Positions 1-11,260 of a stretch of 64,000 bases of DNA are shown in pieces. This stretch comes from Aaosphaeria pasadenensis (Eukaryota > Ascomycota > Dothideomycetes > Pleosporales): positions 992,001 to 1,056,000 of the forward strand of contig JAKLMB010000008.1 of assembly GCA_022813625.1 (NCBI GenBank). Reading direction: 5' to 3'. A program made the position numbers and the translations under genes. Each line of letters begins with the position of its first letter. Positions within the stretch are counted from its first letter, which is position 1. The notes under the pieces are model-generated. The model was not told where the DNA came from and did no database searches. It saw nothing but the letters and a program-made list of their open reading frames with translations.

Positions 1-620
1 ATTTCCCTCTCACCAACCCTCGAAACATCTCACCACCGCGACTTGCCTGGCCACTACTACTACTTCACAGTCTTCAATCCTCGGTCCCTCCGCCTGGTGC
101 ATCCAATTCAATTCACTTCGCCTTTCTTCCCGTTTCGAAACATCAACATCAACAGCCTGGTTAGCTTTGCCCATTGTCGACTGCCTCTAACAACGTTGTT
201 CGTCCCGTACTTGACTATCCTTTTGTTATGACTTCCTGGTGAACCACTCGCTTTGTGCTTCTCAAGTCTTCCGGATTAACAACGCACCTTCACTTCGGCA
301 TCCAATACACAATATCGACTTCATTCAAGTACAATACACATCACAGTCGCTTGTCAATAATAGTGATCGACGCTCACATTGACCAACCGTTCCCACCCAT
401 TGCCATTTCATCAAGATCTTCTTCACGCACCCGGAGTGCCGCCACCATTCATTCCAATTTATCACATCTTCACAGCTGCAACAGAAGAGACGCATAACAA
501 CTAGATCGACCCTCAACTACTACCTGACACGAGCGAGGTTATCGTCGTCACCCTTTTCCTGTTTATACTCTTCGCATCTACGCGTGCGACCTCGAAATAC
601 TCACCCCTCCTCCTGTATAC
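1..620 (+). promoter_or_regulatory. Upstream region of the ferric-reductase-like gene
   Basis: Pyrimidine-rich DNA with many CT/CA tracts, as is common in fungal promoters and 5' leaders. The short open frames in it have no recognisable protein features. No specific binding site could be identified. Confidence 0.4.
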
Positions 621-2486
621 ATGTCCTCTTACCTTCCGCCCCGTGCGGTGGAGCAGGCCTCGTCACTCTTCAACTCTCTCACCCGGCGCCATGTCATTGA
701 GGGAGGTTTCCTCAAGGGCTGGGATGCCGAGAAGAACCACGACCTCAGGTTTTCCTTCGGCCTGACCGGCGTGGACCAGATCGGTAACTACCTATGGGTC
801 GATGTGTTGGTGTTTACATTCATTGCCATCGGCGGCTTCACCCTCATCCTCTTCCTTGTCAACATCGTCTGGAGACAGATGCGCCATGTGACCACCATGG
901 GAAACCCTACTAGGCAGGAGTACTGGGAGGGAAACCGAACGAGGTGGTGGCCTTGGATCAATAGACACGTCCTCATGGCTCCTTTGCACAAGAAGCGCCA
1001 CAACCGTGGCTTCCAGATCAGCTCCGCCATCGACAACGGTACCCTGCCTGGCCGGTGGCACACCCTCATCCTCATCGTCTACGTCGCAGCCAACATCGCG
1101 TGGTGCTGCATCCTTCCCTGGAACGAGGAGCGCATGTCGGTCGTCGCGGCGCTGCGCGGTCGCTCTGGTACCCTCTCTGCGCTCAACATGATCCCCACCG
1201 TCCTCTTCGCGCTCCGCAACAACCCACTGATCTCCATCCTTCAAGTCTCGTACGACGACTTCAACCTTTTCCACCGTTGGGCCGCTCGCATCACCATCCT
1301 CGAGGCCATCGTCCACACCGTCGCCTGGCTCGCCAACACCGCAGAGGGCGGCGGTTGGGTTTCCGTCGCCAATGCCCTCCGCACCGAGTCCTCCTACACC
1401 TGGGGCATGGTCGGCACCTGTGCCTTCACCCTGATCGGCATCCAGGCCGCCTCTCCTCTTCGCCATGCCTTCTACGAGACGTTCCTCAACATCCATCGTC
1501 TCATGGCGTGGGTCGCCTTCGTAGGCGTCTGGGTCCATCTCCGCGACCACGGCCTTCCCCAGATCCCATGGATGCAGCTCATCTTCATCCTCTACGGACT
1601 CGAGATCTTCGCGCGCATAGTCCGAGTGTGGTACAACTCTGTGCGCGTCAACGGCTTCTCCAGGGTCAAGGTTGAGGCCATGCCCGGCGAGGCTGTTCGC
1701 GTCACCATCGACTTGGTGCGTCCGTGGTATGCCCGCCCCGGCTGCCATGTGCACCTCTACATCCCCACCATGACTTGGCTCTCATCCCACCCCTTCTCCG
1801 TCGCCTGGGCTCCGACTGCCGCGCTCGACTCCAAAGAGATGACGCTGCCCACCCTGGAAGGCCAGGTCCTGTCGCCCCATGCTCCCAAGAAGTCCAATCA
1901 GATCAGCCTCATCTGCCGTGCCCGTACAGGCTTCACCCGCCAAATGTTCGATCGTGCCTCCGCCTCCCCCAACGAGACTTTCACCACCTGGGGTATGCTC
2001 GAAGGTCCCTACGGCGGTCACCACTCTCTCGACTCGTACGGCACCGTGGTGTTGTTTGCTGGCGGTGTCGGCATCACCCATCAGGTCATGTACATCAAGC
2101 ACCTCATCGACGGCGCCCACCGCGGAACCACGTCGACCCAGAAGATCGTTCTCATCTGGACGGTGCCCAACTCCGAATGCCTCGAATGGATTCGACCCTG
2201 GATGGATGAGATCCTTCGCATGCCTGGCCGCAAGAAGGTCCTTCGCGTCCTCCTCTTCATCTCGCGTCCGAAGCGCGCGCTCGTGAACACCAGCGAGACC
2301 GTCAAGATGCTTGAGGGCCGACCCAACCACGCCCAGCTCACCCGGGACGAGTTCCGAAATCGCGTCGGTGCCATGGCCGTCACAGTATGTGCCGGTGGTG
2401 CCTTCGCCGACGAGGTCCGCGCTGCCGTGAGACCACTGGTCACCGAGGGATCCATCGATTTCATCGAAGAGGCTTTCACCTACTAG
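621..2486 (+). CDS. Ferric reductase / NADPH-oxidase-like flavocytochrome
   Basis: Single-exon gene for a 621-residue membrane protein of the ferric-chelate reductase family, which passes electrons from cytosolic NAD(P)H through FAD and two haems across the membrane. An N-terminal membrane segment lies near residues 55-80. The ferric_reduct core spans about 150-345, with two His pairs at about 218/232 and 292/306, each spaced 14 residues apart as expected for bis-haem ligation. The FAD motif HPFSVAW starts near 390, GPYGG near 462 and the nucleotide-binding GGVGIT near 482. The protein ends in a NAD-binding fold. The ATG follows a pyrimidine-rich leader and no intron is needed. The usual FAD motif ends in Ser or Thr, while here it ends in Trp, as in some fungal subfamilies. 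Substrate (iron, copper or oxygen) cannot be told from sequence. Confidence 0.9.
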   Translation: MSSYLPPRAVEQASSLFNSLTRRHVIEGGFLKGWDAEKNHDLRFSFGLTGVDQIGNYLWVDVLVFTFIAIGGFTLILFLVNIVWRQMRHVTTMGNPTRQEYWEGNRTRWWPWINRHVLMAPLHKKRHNRGFQISSAIDNGTLPGRWHTLILIVYVAANIAWCCILPWNEERMSVVAALRGRSGTLSALNMIPTVLFALRNNPLISILQVSYDDFNLFHRWAARITILEAIVHTVAWLANTAEGGGWVSVANALRTESSYTWGMVGTCAFTLIGIQAASPLRHAFYETFLNIHRLMAWVAFVGVWVHLRDHGLPQIPWMQLIFILYGLEIFARIVRVWYNSVRVNGFSRVKVEAMPGEAVRVTIDLVRPWYARPGCHVHLYIPTMTWLSSHPFSVAWAPTAALDSKEMTLPTLEGQVLSPHAPKKSNQISLICRARTGFTRQMFDRASASPNETFTTWGMLEGPYGGHHSLDSYGTVVLFAGGVGITHQVMYIKHLIDGAHRGTTSTQKIVLIWTVPNSECLEWIRPWMDEILRMPGRKKVLRVLLFISRPKRALVNTSETVKMLEGRPNHAQLTRDEFRNRVGAMAVTVCAGGAFADEVRAAVRPLVTEGSIDFIEEAFTY

Positions 2487-3562
2487 AATTCCTCCTGTGG
2501 AGGGCCCCAATCAACCCATAGATCTCTCGGCATTTCCAACATTTCTCTCTCCTAATATGTATCGCGCGCATCATCCGTCCGACTCCCTGTGAGGGGACTC
2601 GACGGCATAGCATCCCCCCCCCTTTTAAACTGCCCATTCTTGCACATAGTACCGCCCTTCAATTCTCCTGTATCATATTTTCTGACCTTTAACCATTTTG
2701 TCTATCACCCCCTTGTAGTTAAATCGTATTGTTATTGCCGACCCCAACTTACTCTCCTTTTTTCCCCTGTTATGTATATTTTCGATGCATGAATGCATGA
2801 AAGCGTTGGCGTTTTTGTATTTACAAAAAGTAGTTTCCTATCCTATCCATCATAGCATCGACGCGTGGTCGAGGGTGGTAGTGGTGTGCGGTGCTTGTAG
2901 CATGGCAGGATGAGTGAGGGGAAGAGAGAAGAATAAGCATCGAGGAGCGGAGGGAGATGTCGGCAGCATATTAGCCAGCCAGCCATCTACCCATTCAAAC
3001 CCCCCATAAACCAAACAACCAAATCAAACCAATTCAATCAAGTTCAAACTCAACGTATCATATCATATCAATCGTGCAATCACATCATATGCCATCACGT
3101 CTGTGCGTCAGGCTGGGTAACTCGTTCCAATTGTCTTTGTTGATTTTCTTTGATATCATGACGCACGCGCCATGCTATAAACCTCCCTCCTTCCAGTCAC
3201 GACGCACATCCCAAACCGTGAACGTGAACGTAGAGAAACAAAGGAGAAGCAAGTCTTGTCTGACTAAAATCTAGCAAGCAAGCGACAAAGAACAAATGAC
3301 AAGCGGCAATCCAAACAAGCAAAGAAAGCACAAAGCATAGAACCTCTGTAGCATAAAGCCATCCCATCTATTGTCTATCCGCACCACCACCCACCACCAC
3401 CTATCTATCTATACACACATCTTCCTCATTGACAAAACCCTGAAACGAGCCAAAAAGAGAGACGCCACGATGCATACCAGCCATATTCTCTCCGCCTTCT
3501 TCGTCTTTCGAGGTGGGAAGGTGGGGAAGGACTCCATACGTTCCTTCCTTCTTTGGTCATCC

Positions 3563-3582
3563 GGGGGGGGTATAAACCCCCC
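3563..3582. repeat. G-run / C-run inverted repeat
   Basis: Eight G, then TATAAA, then six C: a near-perfect GC hairpin with a six-base loop. It lies between two convergent genes, so it might act at their 3' ends. Function is unproven. Confidence 0.6.
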
Positions 3583-3778
3583 TCCCTCCGCTGCTCGCCC
3601 CCTCTATCATCTTTTACGCAAGCCCGTCCCGAACGAGAACCCCAAGGGCGAGACAAAAAGCTCCTTGTACCCAAAAAGGAAAAAAAATGTAGAACAATGA
3701 AACAAGTGGGGAAGCGTTGTCCCATGGCGAAAAAGCCATCACCTCACGGAAGGGAAAACAAAGGACTGAGACTGACTT

Positions 3779-3796
3779 GACTGACTGACTGACTGA
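3779..3796. repeat. GACT microsatellite
   Basis: About four and a half uninterrupted copies of GACT, extended to the left by imperfect copies, directly next to the stop codon of the PAP2 reading frame. Confidence 0.8.
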
Positions 3797-3799
3797 TCT

Positions 3800-5080
3800 T
3801 TATGTTCGATCCTCGGAGGAGGATAAGGAGGAGGAGTGCATGTTCCGCCAGCCCGCGAAGTCAATGGCCGTGAGGTCCCGTCTGAACGCCATTGCCTCCT
3901 GCTGGGCGGCGGCAGCGGCAGCGGCGGCGTCTTTCCTTGTCCCTTCTTCCTCCTCGGGGATCTCGGGGATCTGCCCTGCCGTCATCGTCGTCGTCGTCGG
4001 TGGAGGATGATCGGGGTCCAGGACGACAGGCGACAAGACGAACGGGATGTGATTGAGCCTGTAGTCGAAGACGCCGCGGTACGCCTGGCGGTAGGACAGC
4101 AGTGCGAAGGCGGTGCCGATTGCGTAGCCGGCGAGGACGTCGTGCCAGTGGTGCCAGTAGTCCGCGACCTTGCTGAGGGCCATGAGGGCGCCTACGACGA
4201 GCGGGGTCGTGAGGAGGAGGTGCTGCCAGTATCGTGCTGGGTGGTCCGCGACGATCTTGAACTTGGCGTTGAGGTAGAGGGCGAGGAAGGTGAAGGATGC
4301 GGCGGCGGCGGAGGAGTGGCCGGACGGAAAGGACATGAGGGCGTTGGAGAGCTGCTAGCTCGACTGCGTGGTGCAGACTGTGGAGGTGTGGTATTCGAGC
4401 GCGGAGGACGGGGTCGATGGGAAGGGCGCGCAGATGGCGTAGAAGTTCGGGCGCAGGCCGCCGATGAAGAGCTTGATGAGGCTTTGGGTTAGGGTCGAGG
4501 TCGTGAGGGCGTAGGTGTAGCCTAGGATCTGGGATGTGGGTTAATGTGTGCTTCCCTTTTTGCTTGATTGATATGCGTGAATGGCCGCACGACTCACTGC
4601 AGCGTTACAATCCCAGAAACTCCCAATCAGAAACAGAGATATCGGCACGATAACCACCACGGGGATCAAGAACGACACCACGAGCGACAGCCACGTCGGA
4701 ACGAACTCGTCCACCCTCGGATACGCATACCTCGGATCGTCCAGTCGGAAGTACTTTGGCGTCAGTGGCGCCGCCCGCAGCGCGATGACCAGCGGGATTA
4801 TGCCCGTGAGGAGCAGCAGCAGCACGTTGCGCCACTGCGAGTGCACGAATGCGGGGATCGAGGGGGCGTCCGGGAAGTTGAGTTTCTGGATCAGGGCTCG
4901 GATGGAGGGAGGAGGCTTTTCAGACTGGTGATCGTGGGAGGAGGATGTTCGCGTTGCTGATCTGAAGGTGATGCGTTTTGGGGTCTTGGGGACGCGGGCG
5001 TCGAGGTTGGAGATCGGGATTATGGCGTCGCGAGGTGGTGTTGGGGCGGTTGGAGATGTTGGCATGATGGATTTGGTCAT
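3800..5080 (-). pseudogene. PAP2 lipid phosphatase with an in-frame stop
   Basis: Two exons, 5080..4598 and 4528..3800, joined across a GTGAGT...CAG intron, encode a PAP2 phosphatidate / diacylglycerol-pyrophosphate phosphatase. Exon 1 gives a proline-rich start and hydrophobic segments. Exon 2 begins with phosphatase motif 1 (K, six residues, RP in KLFIGGLRP). The frame is then stopped by TAG at 4357..4355, codon 58 of exon 2. The same frame resumes at once with motif 2 (SFPSGHS) and motif 3 (SKVADYWHHWHD), then more membrane segments to a normal stop. Motif 3 carries Lys where the family usually has Arg. No GT-AG intron of normal fungal length removes the TAG. As it stands, the product would end after about 218 residues without two of three catalytic motifs. 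A sequencing error or a null allele are both possible. Confidence 0.8.
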
Positions 5081-6033
5081 ACGTGTGTGTGATAAGGATG
5101 GAGAAAGTCTATACGATATGGATTCTAGCTGCTGTTGGGGACTTGGTGGGTGGTTGTATGATGCAAAGCTGGCGGTCGATGGGAGTGTCCATCGTAGCGT
5201 TCTGTGTTGTAGAAGGTGCTTCCTCTAGCTGAGGCTTCTGGTGAAGGAAGGCATAGGTGAGTGGTATGATAGACGTCAGTTCATAAGGCTAGGGATGTCA
5301 GTGACGATATCAACGAGACACGATTCGAGTATCATAGACTGATGAACGAGAATGAGCCTAGACGGATACTTTCGTTGCTTCTCGCATCGAATGCAGTTCG
5401 ATACTATTCTCACCATTTGAATAAATGACGTCTCTTACTACGAGACAAACCGCACATGGCTACTAGGCGCATTTGCAGCCGTCTTAGAAAGTTATCCGTA
5501 GTTGTTGTGGTATCATTACTCGGACAAGGCTGAGATGTGTCTCTGAAAATATCACCACTCCCGCAATAAGAATGTGCAAAGGGTATGATCATCACATCGC
5601 TGAGAAAGGTAGTGGTTGGGAATTAAAGTAAAGTAAATGCCATGGGCTTATTGAAGATAAGGGCCTCACAAAACAAGGGATATAGATTGATAAGGTTGAT
5701 GCTGAACGTGCAGCTATCCCACAAGTTCTCAAGACCCTGGGGCAGATGACACGGTGGGGTGAGACTTCTTCATGCGGAGTTCGACGCTCTACAACGTCAA
5801 GGATGACGAAACAATTGAACTGTCTAATAGGACATCTTCCGAACATAGAAACGCATGTGCTTGGGGTTTCGATCAGGGATGTAGGAGGAAAGTCAGTGTG
5901 AAGGACCAACAAGGAAGTGAAGGTCATCCGATAATGAACATAACGATAGGTTGGAGATAGTAGCACTGAAATACCTAGTTGCCAAGTCATGGATGGCAAG
6001 AGCTGATTGGTCGAAAGGTACTTAGGCTATATA
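5081..6033. other. Intergenic, nothing recognised
   Basis: Promoter side of the PAP2 gene and unassigned DNA. One minus-strand open frame (5592..5999) has no domain, motif or splice context that I recognise. Confidence 0.5.
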
Positions 6034-6194
6034 CAGACGGTTGACACGTCGGTTCGACCTCCTGCAAGTATCACTTGTATACATTACCCTTAATCAGCTG
6101 TCTTGTAGCAAATAAGAGGCAGTATATGCACGTATTATTCCGTGCGTCTGCTAAAACAACTAGCAGGCAGACGACCCGACGTGTCAACCCTCCG
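6034..6194. mobile_element. MITE, copy 1 (TA-flanked terminal inverted repeats)
   Basis: A 161-bp element bounded by inverted repeats of about 35 bp. The left end reads CAGACGGTTGACACGTCGG inwards; the right end, reverse-complemented, begins CGGAGGGTTGACACGTCGG. TA dinucleotides lie at 6032-6033 and 6195-6196, as for a Tc1/mariner-type target duplication. It has no coding capacity. A second member of the family lies at 42902..43081. Confidence 0.75.
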
Positions 6195-7110
6195 TAGATA
6201 TTTCGCTTGTCATGTCTCGTGTCTGACGCTACGAAGCAAACAGCCATTATCCCCAACCCTATCCAAAAAGCTATCATTTCCGGGATGTGCATCATTGTTC
6301 CATTAGCGCTTTGACAGTCACGTATATACAAATGCACAGCATGCTTGTATGTGCACCTGTGGTAGCAGTAGAAGAAAGGCATTATACAGTTAGAGCACCC
6401 CTTCGCCGCAAGGACCAAGTATAAGTAGGAAGCAAAGTAACAAGTAACAGGCCACTGCGACCAGTATATTTGACCGGAGTCTTTATACATACGCCACGGC
6501 GCCACCTCATTGTTACGCCTACCCGCACTTTTATTGTTGCAATGTGTACCAAACGGGTCTGGAGAATCAGTCATTATGCTTGTGGCCATATAGTTGACGG
6601 CCTTTTGATCGATATTATCTATTGCGCGAGAAAGGACGAAGCTGGCCACAGGATAGTGACGATTACGGGAGGTTCCACGAGCAATGATGGAAGTTGCGAT
6701 GGTTGTGTTAGCAAGAATCCTTGACTTATGGAGCTGGTTACTCATGAGGAGGAGAATACTCTCACGGCCTATGTTCACGAAAAAGGGCACCATACACACG
6801 AATCTACGTAGGCTCATCCGAGCTTACGCCAAATCTCATATATTTCAATCATTTCTTTCATATTACTGCCTGTTGTAGAGTCCATTCTTGATGAAGTTTT
6901 GTATACAATAAATTATTAAGCGGCTCCTGACGATCAAGCCAGAGGGAACGGTGACTTGAACTGTAGATCTAGTGATACGGTATATGCCCAAAGAAATCGC
7001 CATTCCGGGCGATGCAATGCAACCCGTTGTAAAGCCTCAAGGCAAAGGTTCACCCAAACCTTTTCTCTCAATCACAACTCATGCCCTTTTCTTCTTCACT
7101 CCTCATTTCC
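6195..7110. other. Intergenic, nothing recognised
   Basis: A 248-codon open frame on the minus strand crosses this stretch but runs into the MITE and shows no conserved features, so it is not called. No RNA gene was seen. Confidence 0.45.
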
Positions 7111-7368
7111 CTACAACCGATCGAGTCTACGACCACTCGCGAAGTTATAATCGTCGTCCAGCCCGTCACGTGCGGCCAACAGTTCCTTCGACCACCCTTG
7201 GAACGGTTTCTTCAGCGCTGCCACGAGTTTTGACCCCGTTGATGTTGGCTTGGTGGATGATGTCGATGATGTTGAGTTTTCCCGTGGGATGTCATGGGAC
7301 AAACGGATCGTTGATGCTTTTGAGGGCGACATGCCGTCTACGGAGCAGCGAGTCGAGGTTGGATCCAT
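7111..7368 (-). CDS. Hypothetical 85-residue protein
   Basis: An ATG-started single-exon frame with a Ser/Thr-rich first half and a more ordered, Leu/Lys-rich tail (ALKKPFQGWSKELLAARDG). I recognise no family. It could be a small gene, the last exon of a larger one, or chance. It is listed because the tail composition looks protein-like and the flanking kilobase is otherwise empty. Confidence 0.25.
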   Translation of the reverse strand: MDPTSTRCSVDGMSPSKASTIRLSHDIPRENSTSSTSSTKPTSTGSKLVAALKKPFQGWSKELLAARDGLDDDYNFASGRRLDRL

Positions 7369-8132
7369 CGTGTGATGTGAGTAGCTTGAGCCGTTAGGTT
7401 TGAGTAGATGGTTCAGGCCCGCCAGAGTATTTGAGTGGAAGCCAGGTGGAGACGACCTCAGAAGTAGGGAAAGGTCGGTCCAAAAAGACCTCTCTCAGTA
7501 GCTGCTATTCGTTGTTTATACATCTGGTCTTTCGACCATTTTCATTGAACTTTCTTCCTGACGCCGAGCGAACCCCGAGTGTCGTGATCGTGGAGTGGGC
7601 ATTGGGCACAACTAGGCCACCAACGATGGATCGTGATTGGCCAAATCCTCGGGTGGCGAGCGCGAATTTCTCGGAGAAATCGCACTACAGTCTTGATGAT
7701 GAAGTCTTTGCAAAGGAGAAGATAAAACTTGTTGGGAGCGCAGGGGTAAAACGCAATAGTGCCATATCAGCGTCATTTTTTATCACTTTCAAATTAGATT
7801 CAGAGAGCTGCTGGCGCAATCCATATCCAACAAGCTGATGTCAAGAGGTAACATATGCAAGGCCCAAACAGTGAATAGGTATCTAGGTATGACAAGTGTG
7901 AACTACATTGTGGCAGTCCTTCCCAGAATGTCAGCGTGACTGACTTAGCTTGTAGATCATCGGCGTAGGCCAGAATAGGCTTGATGGATCTGAAGGACGG
8001 GTTCAGCCAGGATCGGGATTCATCACAAGCCCCAAGTGGAGACAGTGTAGGAGAAAAGACGTTGTTGCTATCAACATGTAGTCCTAACAAGAGGATATCG
8101 TGACTCCATTATCGTGGAAGGAGATGATGCCT
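7369..8132. other. Intergenic, nothing recognised
   Basis: Unassigned DNA on the 3' side of the F-box-like gene. Open frames on either strand show no family features. Confidence 0.4.
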
Positions 8133-10065
8133 TCAATTTTTAAATAGTGAGACCTCGCAACCGAGCCTGCTGTACCACCAAACTATGGTACCAGTCATTT
8201 CTGAAAGCTTGCCTTTATCATCCGCCGTTGGTGGAGATTGAAAGAAACTGATGCGAATATAACGTCGCTCTTGCAATACGGAAATATAACGAGGTCTGTC
8301 AGTATATTTCACAATTTCCTTGTCGTATCGAAATTGCCCGACGGTTGCCTTGTACTCTTTATAATGGAGAAGCATTCCAAGACACCAGCTTCCTTCCATG
8401 CAGAGTTCGGCCTGTTCTACGTCGGCCAGAGAAGCCTCAGAATACATCCAGTCTCGTTGACTGAAATCAGTGAAAGGACACCTTGTCCGATAATATCGAA
8501 TCTTAGGTGGCCTTGTGGGTTCTAGTTCCTCATCCTCTGTGCGTGCGGGAATAGTACCAAACAGGTGGTTACCGTATACAATACCAAAGTCGCTCTGGTA
8601 GAAAGCGCATATCGGTCCGGATGCCATGTGCACAAAATTCAACTTTTCTTGCGCCACAGGCGAGAAATATGGAACCAGCCAAACAACCTTGTGCTTTGTT
8701 TGAATCTATGACTTCTTTAGCAAAGTATGTAAAGTGTGATTAATAGCTTACCACCAGCCCAGCTATCCTGAGAAACTCGTTGGGATAAACCCCCCATATG
8801 TTTTCAATGTCATCTGCACTCGACAGCGGGAAATACGTCCACATGGCAGATGAATTCAGTCGTGTGTATAGAGAAAGATCTGTGTGAGCCGTGATAGTGT
8901 GAAGGTCGCCCGAAATGTTCGACATTGAGATACCAGTCGCTTTATTCAGAGGAACATAATGAAGAAACATGTCGTTATCCGGCTGGGGGATACGAAGGTC
9001 TTGGAGAAGAGAATCAGGTTGCATAAGAAACGGTAAGCCTGAGAAGTTCCACATGATTTTGGTATTTGTTGCGGCAGACTCTAGGATCCGCTCTAGAAAC
9101 AAGCCCTAGTCGTGGTTAATTGGTATGTATTAAATCGCGAGACTCTTAGTATTAGTACCTTGGATTTCACGTAGAAGGGTTTGCTTAGAGCAGCAACTGC
9201 GTATACCCAATCGCCCTTTGACCTCGTAGGAATTTCCCTATCGGAGCACACAAAGTTGATGGCCGTGATACCAATTCTGTTGATTCGTACACAGATGTAG
9301 TCGTACATCTCGTCGCAGGGCTTAATCAACGAAGATCCGGGGACCTCTTCGTTATACAGCCCGGTGATATATGACGTTCCCCCGAAGTCAAAGCGAGTCT
9401 CGAACACTGCTGCCCGACCAGACACGTGATAAGAGCGGGGGGGATATTTCTGCAGTTCAGATAGTACAGCGGGCATATCGCCGATGATAGACAATGCATT
9501 CTGAAAAGGGCTTCCCGCTGCAATAGGCGCGATGGAGTCGGACAAAATCTCGTTCGGGAGGGTTCGTAATCTGTGTAGTAGGCATTTGCAGCACGTGCAA
9601 GTATGTTCATGGGCTCTGGGTGTCTTTATCCGAAATTTCTCTATTGCCTCGTTCATTGACTTCTGGTTGAATGATCTCCTGGATACCTGGAGCATATGCT
9701 TGACGCCAGATGGGCCATCCACTGGTAAGATTGGATCCAGCGCTTTCCCAAGCTCGAAAAGCTGCCGCGTAGCTTCAGGCTCCGGCCTGAAATATTCGCG
9801 GAAAAACGATTGGAAAAGTTCTAGACACAACGGATGGAATGCGAACGCCTCCTCATGAGTCGTACAGAAGGGGCATACTTGATCCGGAAAATGAGCTGTC
9901 TTGCGTTGATGAGCCCATCTAAAGGAATCGTTGGAATGGATCACTGCCTAAAGTGAGTAACGTATTCCACTCAATGAAAAATAGTGTACCTAATAAGACT
10001 TCCTGATCCTCTTCAATGCAATTGTGGCAGAAATTGCACGCCCAAGAAGTAATTTTGAGATTCAT
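8133..10065 (-). CDS. F-box-like Cys-rich fungal protein, four exons
   Basis: Exons 10065..9990, 9943..9159, 9105..8752 and 8687..8133 join in phase to give 589 residues; all three introns (46, 53 and 64 nt) are GT-AG. The first exon was found from the ATG and the CxxC-type start WACNFCHNC. The N-terminus has a second Cys pair (VCPFC) followed by FAFHPLCLELF, a pattern seen in a large fungal family of uncharacterised F-box-like proteins. An F-box-like stretch, LRTLPNEIL, lies near residue 150. The last exon has SLADVEQAELC and LLHYKEYKATVGQFRYD, where these proteins typically carry 'HY..g....lGq.R'. A likely role is substrate choice for an SCF ubiquitin ligase, inferred only from the F-box. 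No substrate can be named. Confidence 0.7.
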
Positions 10066-10829
10066 CTTTAGTTATGAATCGAACGGATTGAAAGGCTGTG
10101 GAGATCGGTCTTCGTTTTAACATGAGAGAGCAACTGTGTAACACTGGCACAAGGCCTAGCAGCACTCTCTTACATCCCCGCACATACGTCCTTCGGGAGG
10201 ATTCTGCAGCTTATATCCTACTATCTACCACCAATGACTTGAAAGCAGCTGTATCACCATGCATGTGTATGGTACGATGGCAGTTCCCCTCACGACGCCC
10301 TGTCCATCAACTGTCCAATTGACCAGTGGATGAATTGGTTTTTTTCGTGATGTGCACAAAATTGACCTTCATACCCTGGGTATCATTCTCTCTTGAGTTG
10401 AAAGGTTACACTTAGTGTGGCGTTTCTCCACCACGTTGCGCTTCCTTCGACCGATTCGTCGTCTTGCAGCTTCTTTCAATCGCGTCTCCGCTTTCCAAGG
10501 GATTCATGAGGCCGCCCACAACTTGTTTTTTGGTTGCGAAATCTGCAAGTCGCCCACTGAATCTACTCAATCATTGCCAAAAACGCTCTTTTTCTCCTCT
10601 TTTCCTTTGTCTCCTCTCCCGCCACATAGAAGCTAAGCCATCTTGTAACTCTTTGCTTTTGCTCTTCGGTACGCCACCAACTTCCATACATGCTCGCCGA
10701 GTCTCTTGAAGTACTGTAAGCTCTGACATTGACTGCGATCATACTTCAGTCACTTTCCAGCCTTGTCACCCCAGCTGGGCTGATGGGTGATCCAAGAACC
10801 ATGTTCAGGTTATCGCCCAGCAGAGATCA
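10066..10829. other. Intergenic, nothing recognised
   Basis: Promoter side of the F-box-like gene and unassigned DNA before the kinase-like relic. No gene or RNA was recognised. Confidence 0.4.
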
Positions 10830-11260
10830 GTAGCACAAGCCTTGCCCCGCTTCGTCTCCTCGGTCAGCTCAGCCAGTAGCGACCCCATCTCTGCCCGTGC
10901 CTTCTCCTCCTCAAACCCCTCTGCGTGTTCCAATGTCCACCATCTGGACACGGATCATGGAAGGATCGAGGATGAAGTTGCAACGGTTGACATTGCCGTG
11001 AACTGAGCCCATACTATGTGGATCCCGCAACGCGGTCTCGCATTCATACATGTTGTCTATCAAAGCAAGTCACCGTCGACTTTCTCCAGAAGCATCCCAA
11101 TAATGCGGCCGTTCTCTGTGAGGTGGACTTGGAATGTAATAGGCCCATCTCTCGGTATGGCTGGCACATGGCGTTTTCATCGAAGACAGGCGTAGAATGT
11201 ATAGATAGTGGACTCTGTGCCCGGCTCGGACTCGGTAAGAACTACCCCAGCTTTTTGATA
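10830..11260 (-). pseudogene. Relic of a kinase-like (APH-type) gene
   Basis: Short blocks in different minus-strand frames still read as one fungal kinase-like protein. PITFQVHLTENGRIIGMLLE is the strand-and-hinge region, HGNVNRCNFILD corresponds to the usual HGDvNRyNFivD catalytic loop, and VQMVDI followed, one frame over, by LEHAEGFEEEKARAEM corresponds to the normally continuous 'VDFEHAEG'. The frame change falls at about 10935. Stop codons lie between the blocks and the catalytic Asp is Asn. It is clearly dead. The upstream limit is approximate because similarity fades. Confidence 0.65.

Larger units (their letters stand above)
2487..3799. other. Intergenic region between two convergent genes
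   Basis: About 1.3 kb holding the 3' ends of the ferric-reductase-like gene and of the PAP2 gene. It is low in complexity, with long C/T and A/C tracts. Only a G8/C6 hairpin and a GACT microsatellite stand out. The open frames here have repetitive composition and no family resemblance. Confidence 0.6.

Noticed and set aside
792..1754. Long antisense frame inside the ferric-reductase gene
   Set aside because: Shadow of a GC-rich coding region; Asp/Gly/Glu-rich and featureless.
5592..5999. 135-codon minus-strand open frame
   Set aside because: No conserved motif, signal peptide or splice partner.
6071..6817. 248-codon minus-strand open frame
   Set aside because: It ends inside the MITE, has no recognised domain, and its composition looks like chance translation of intergenic DNA.
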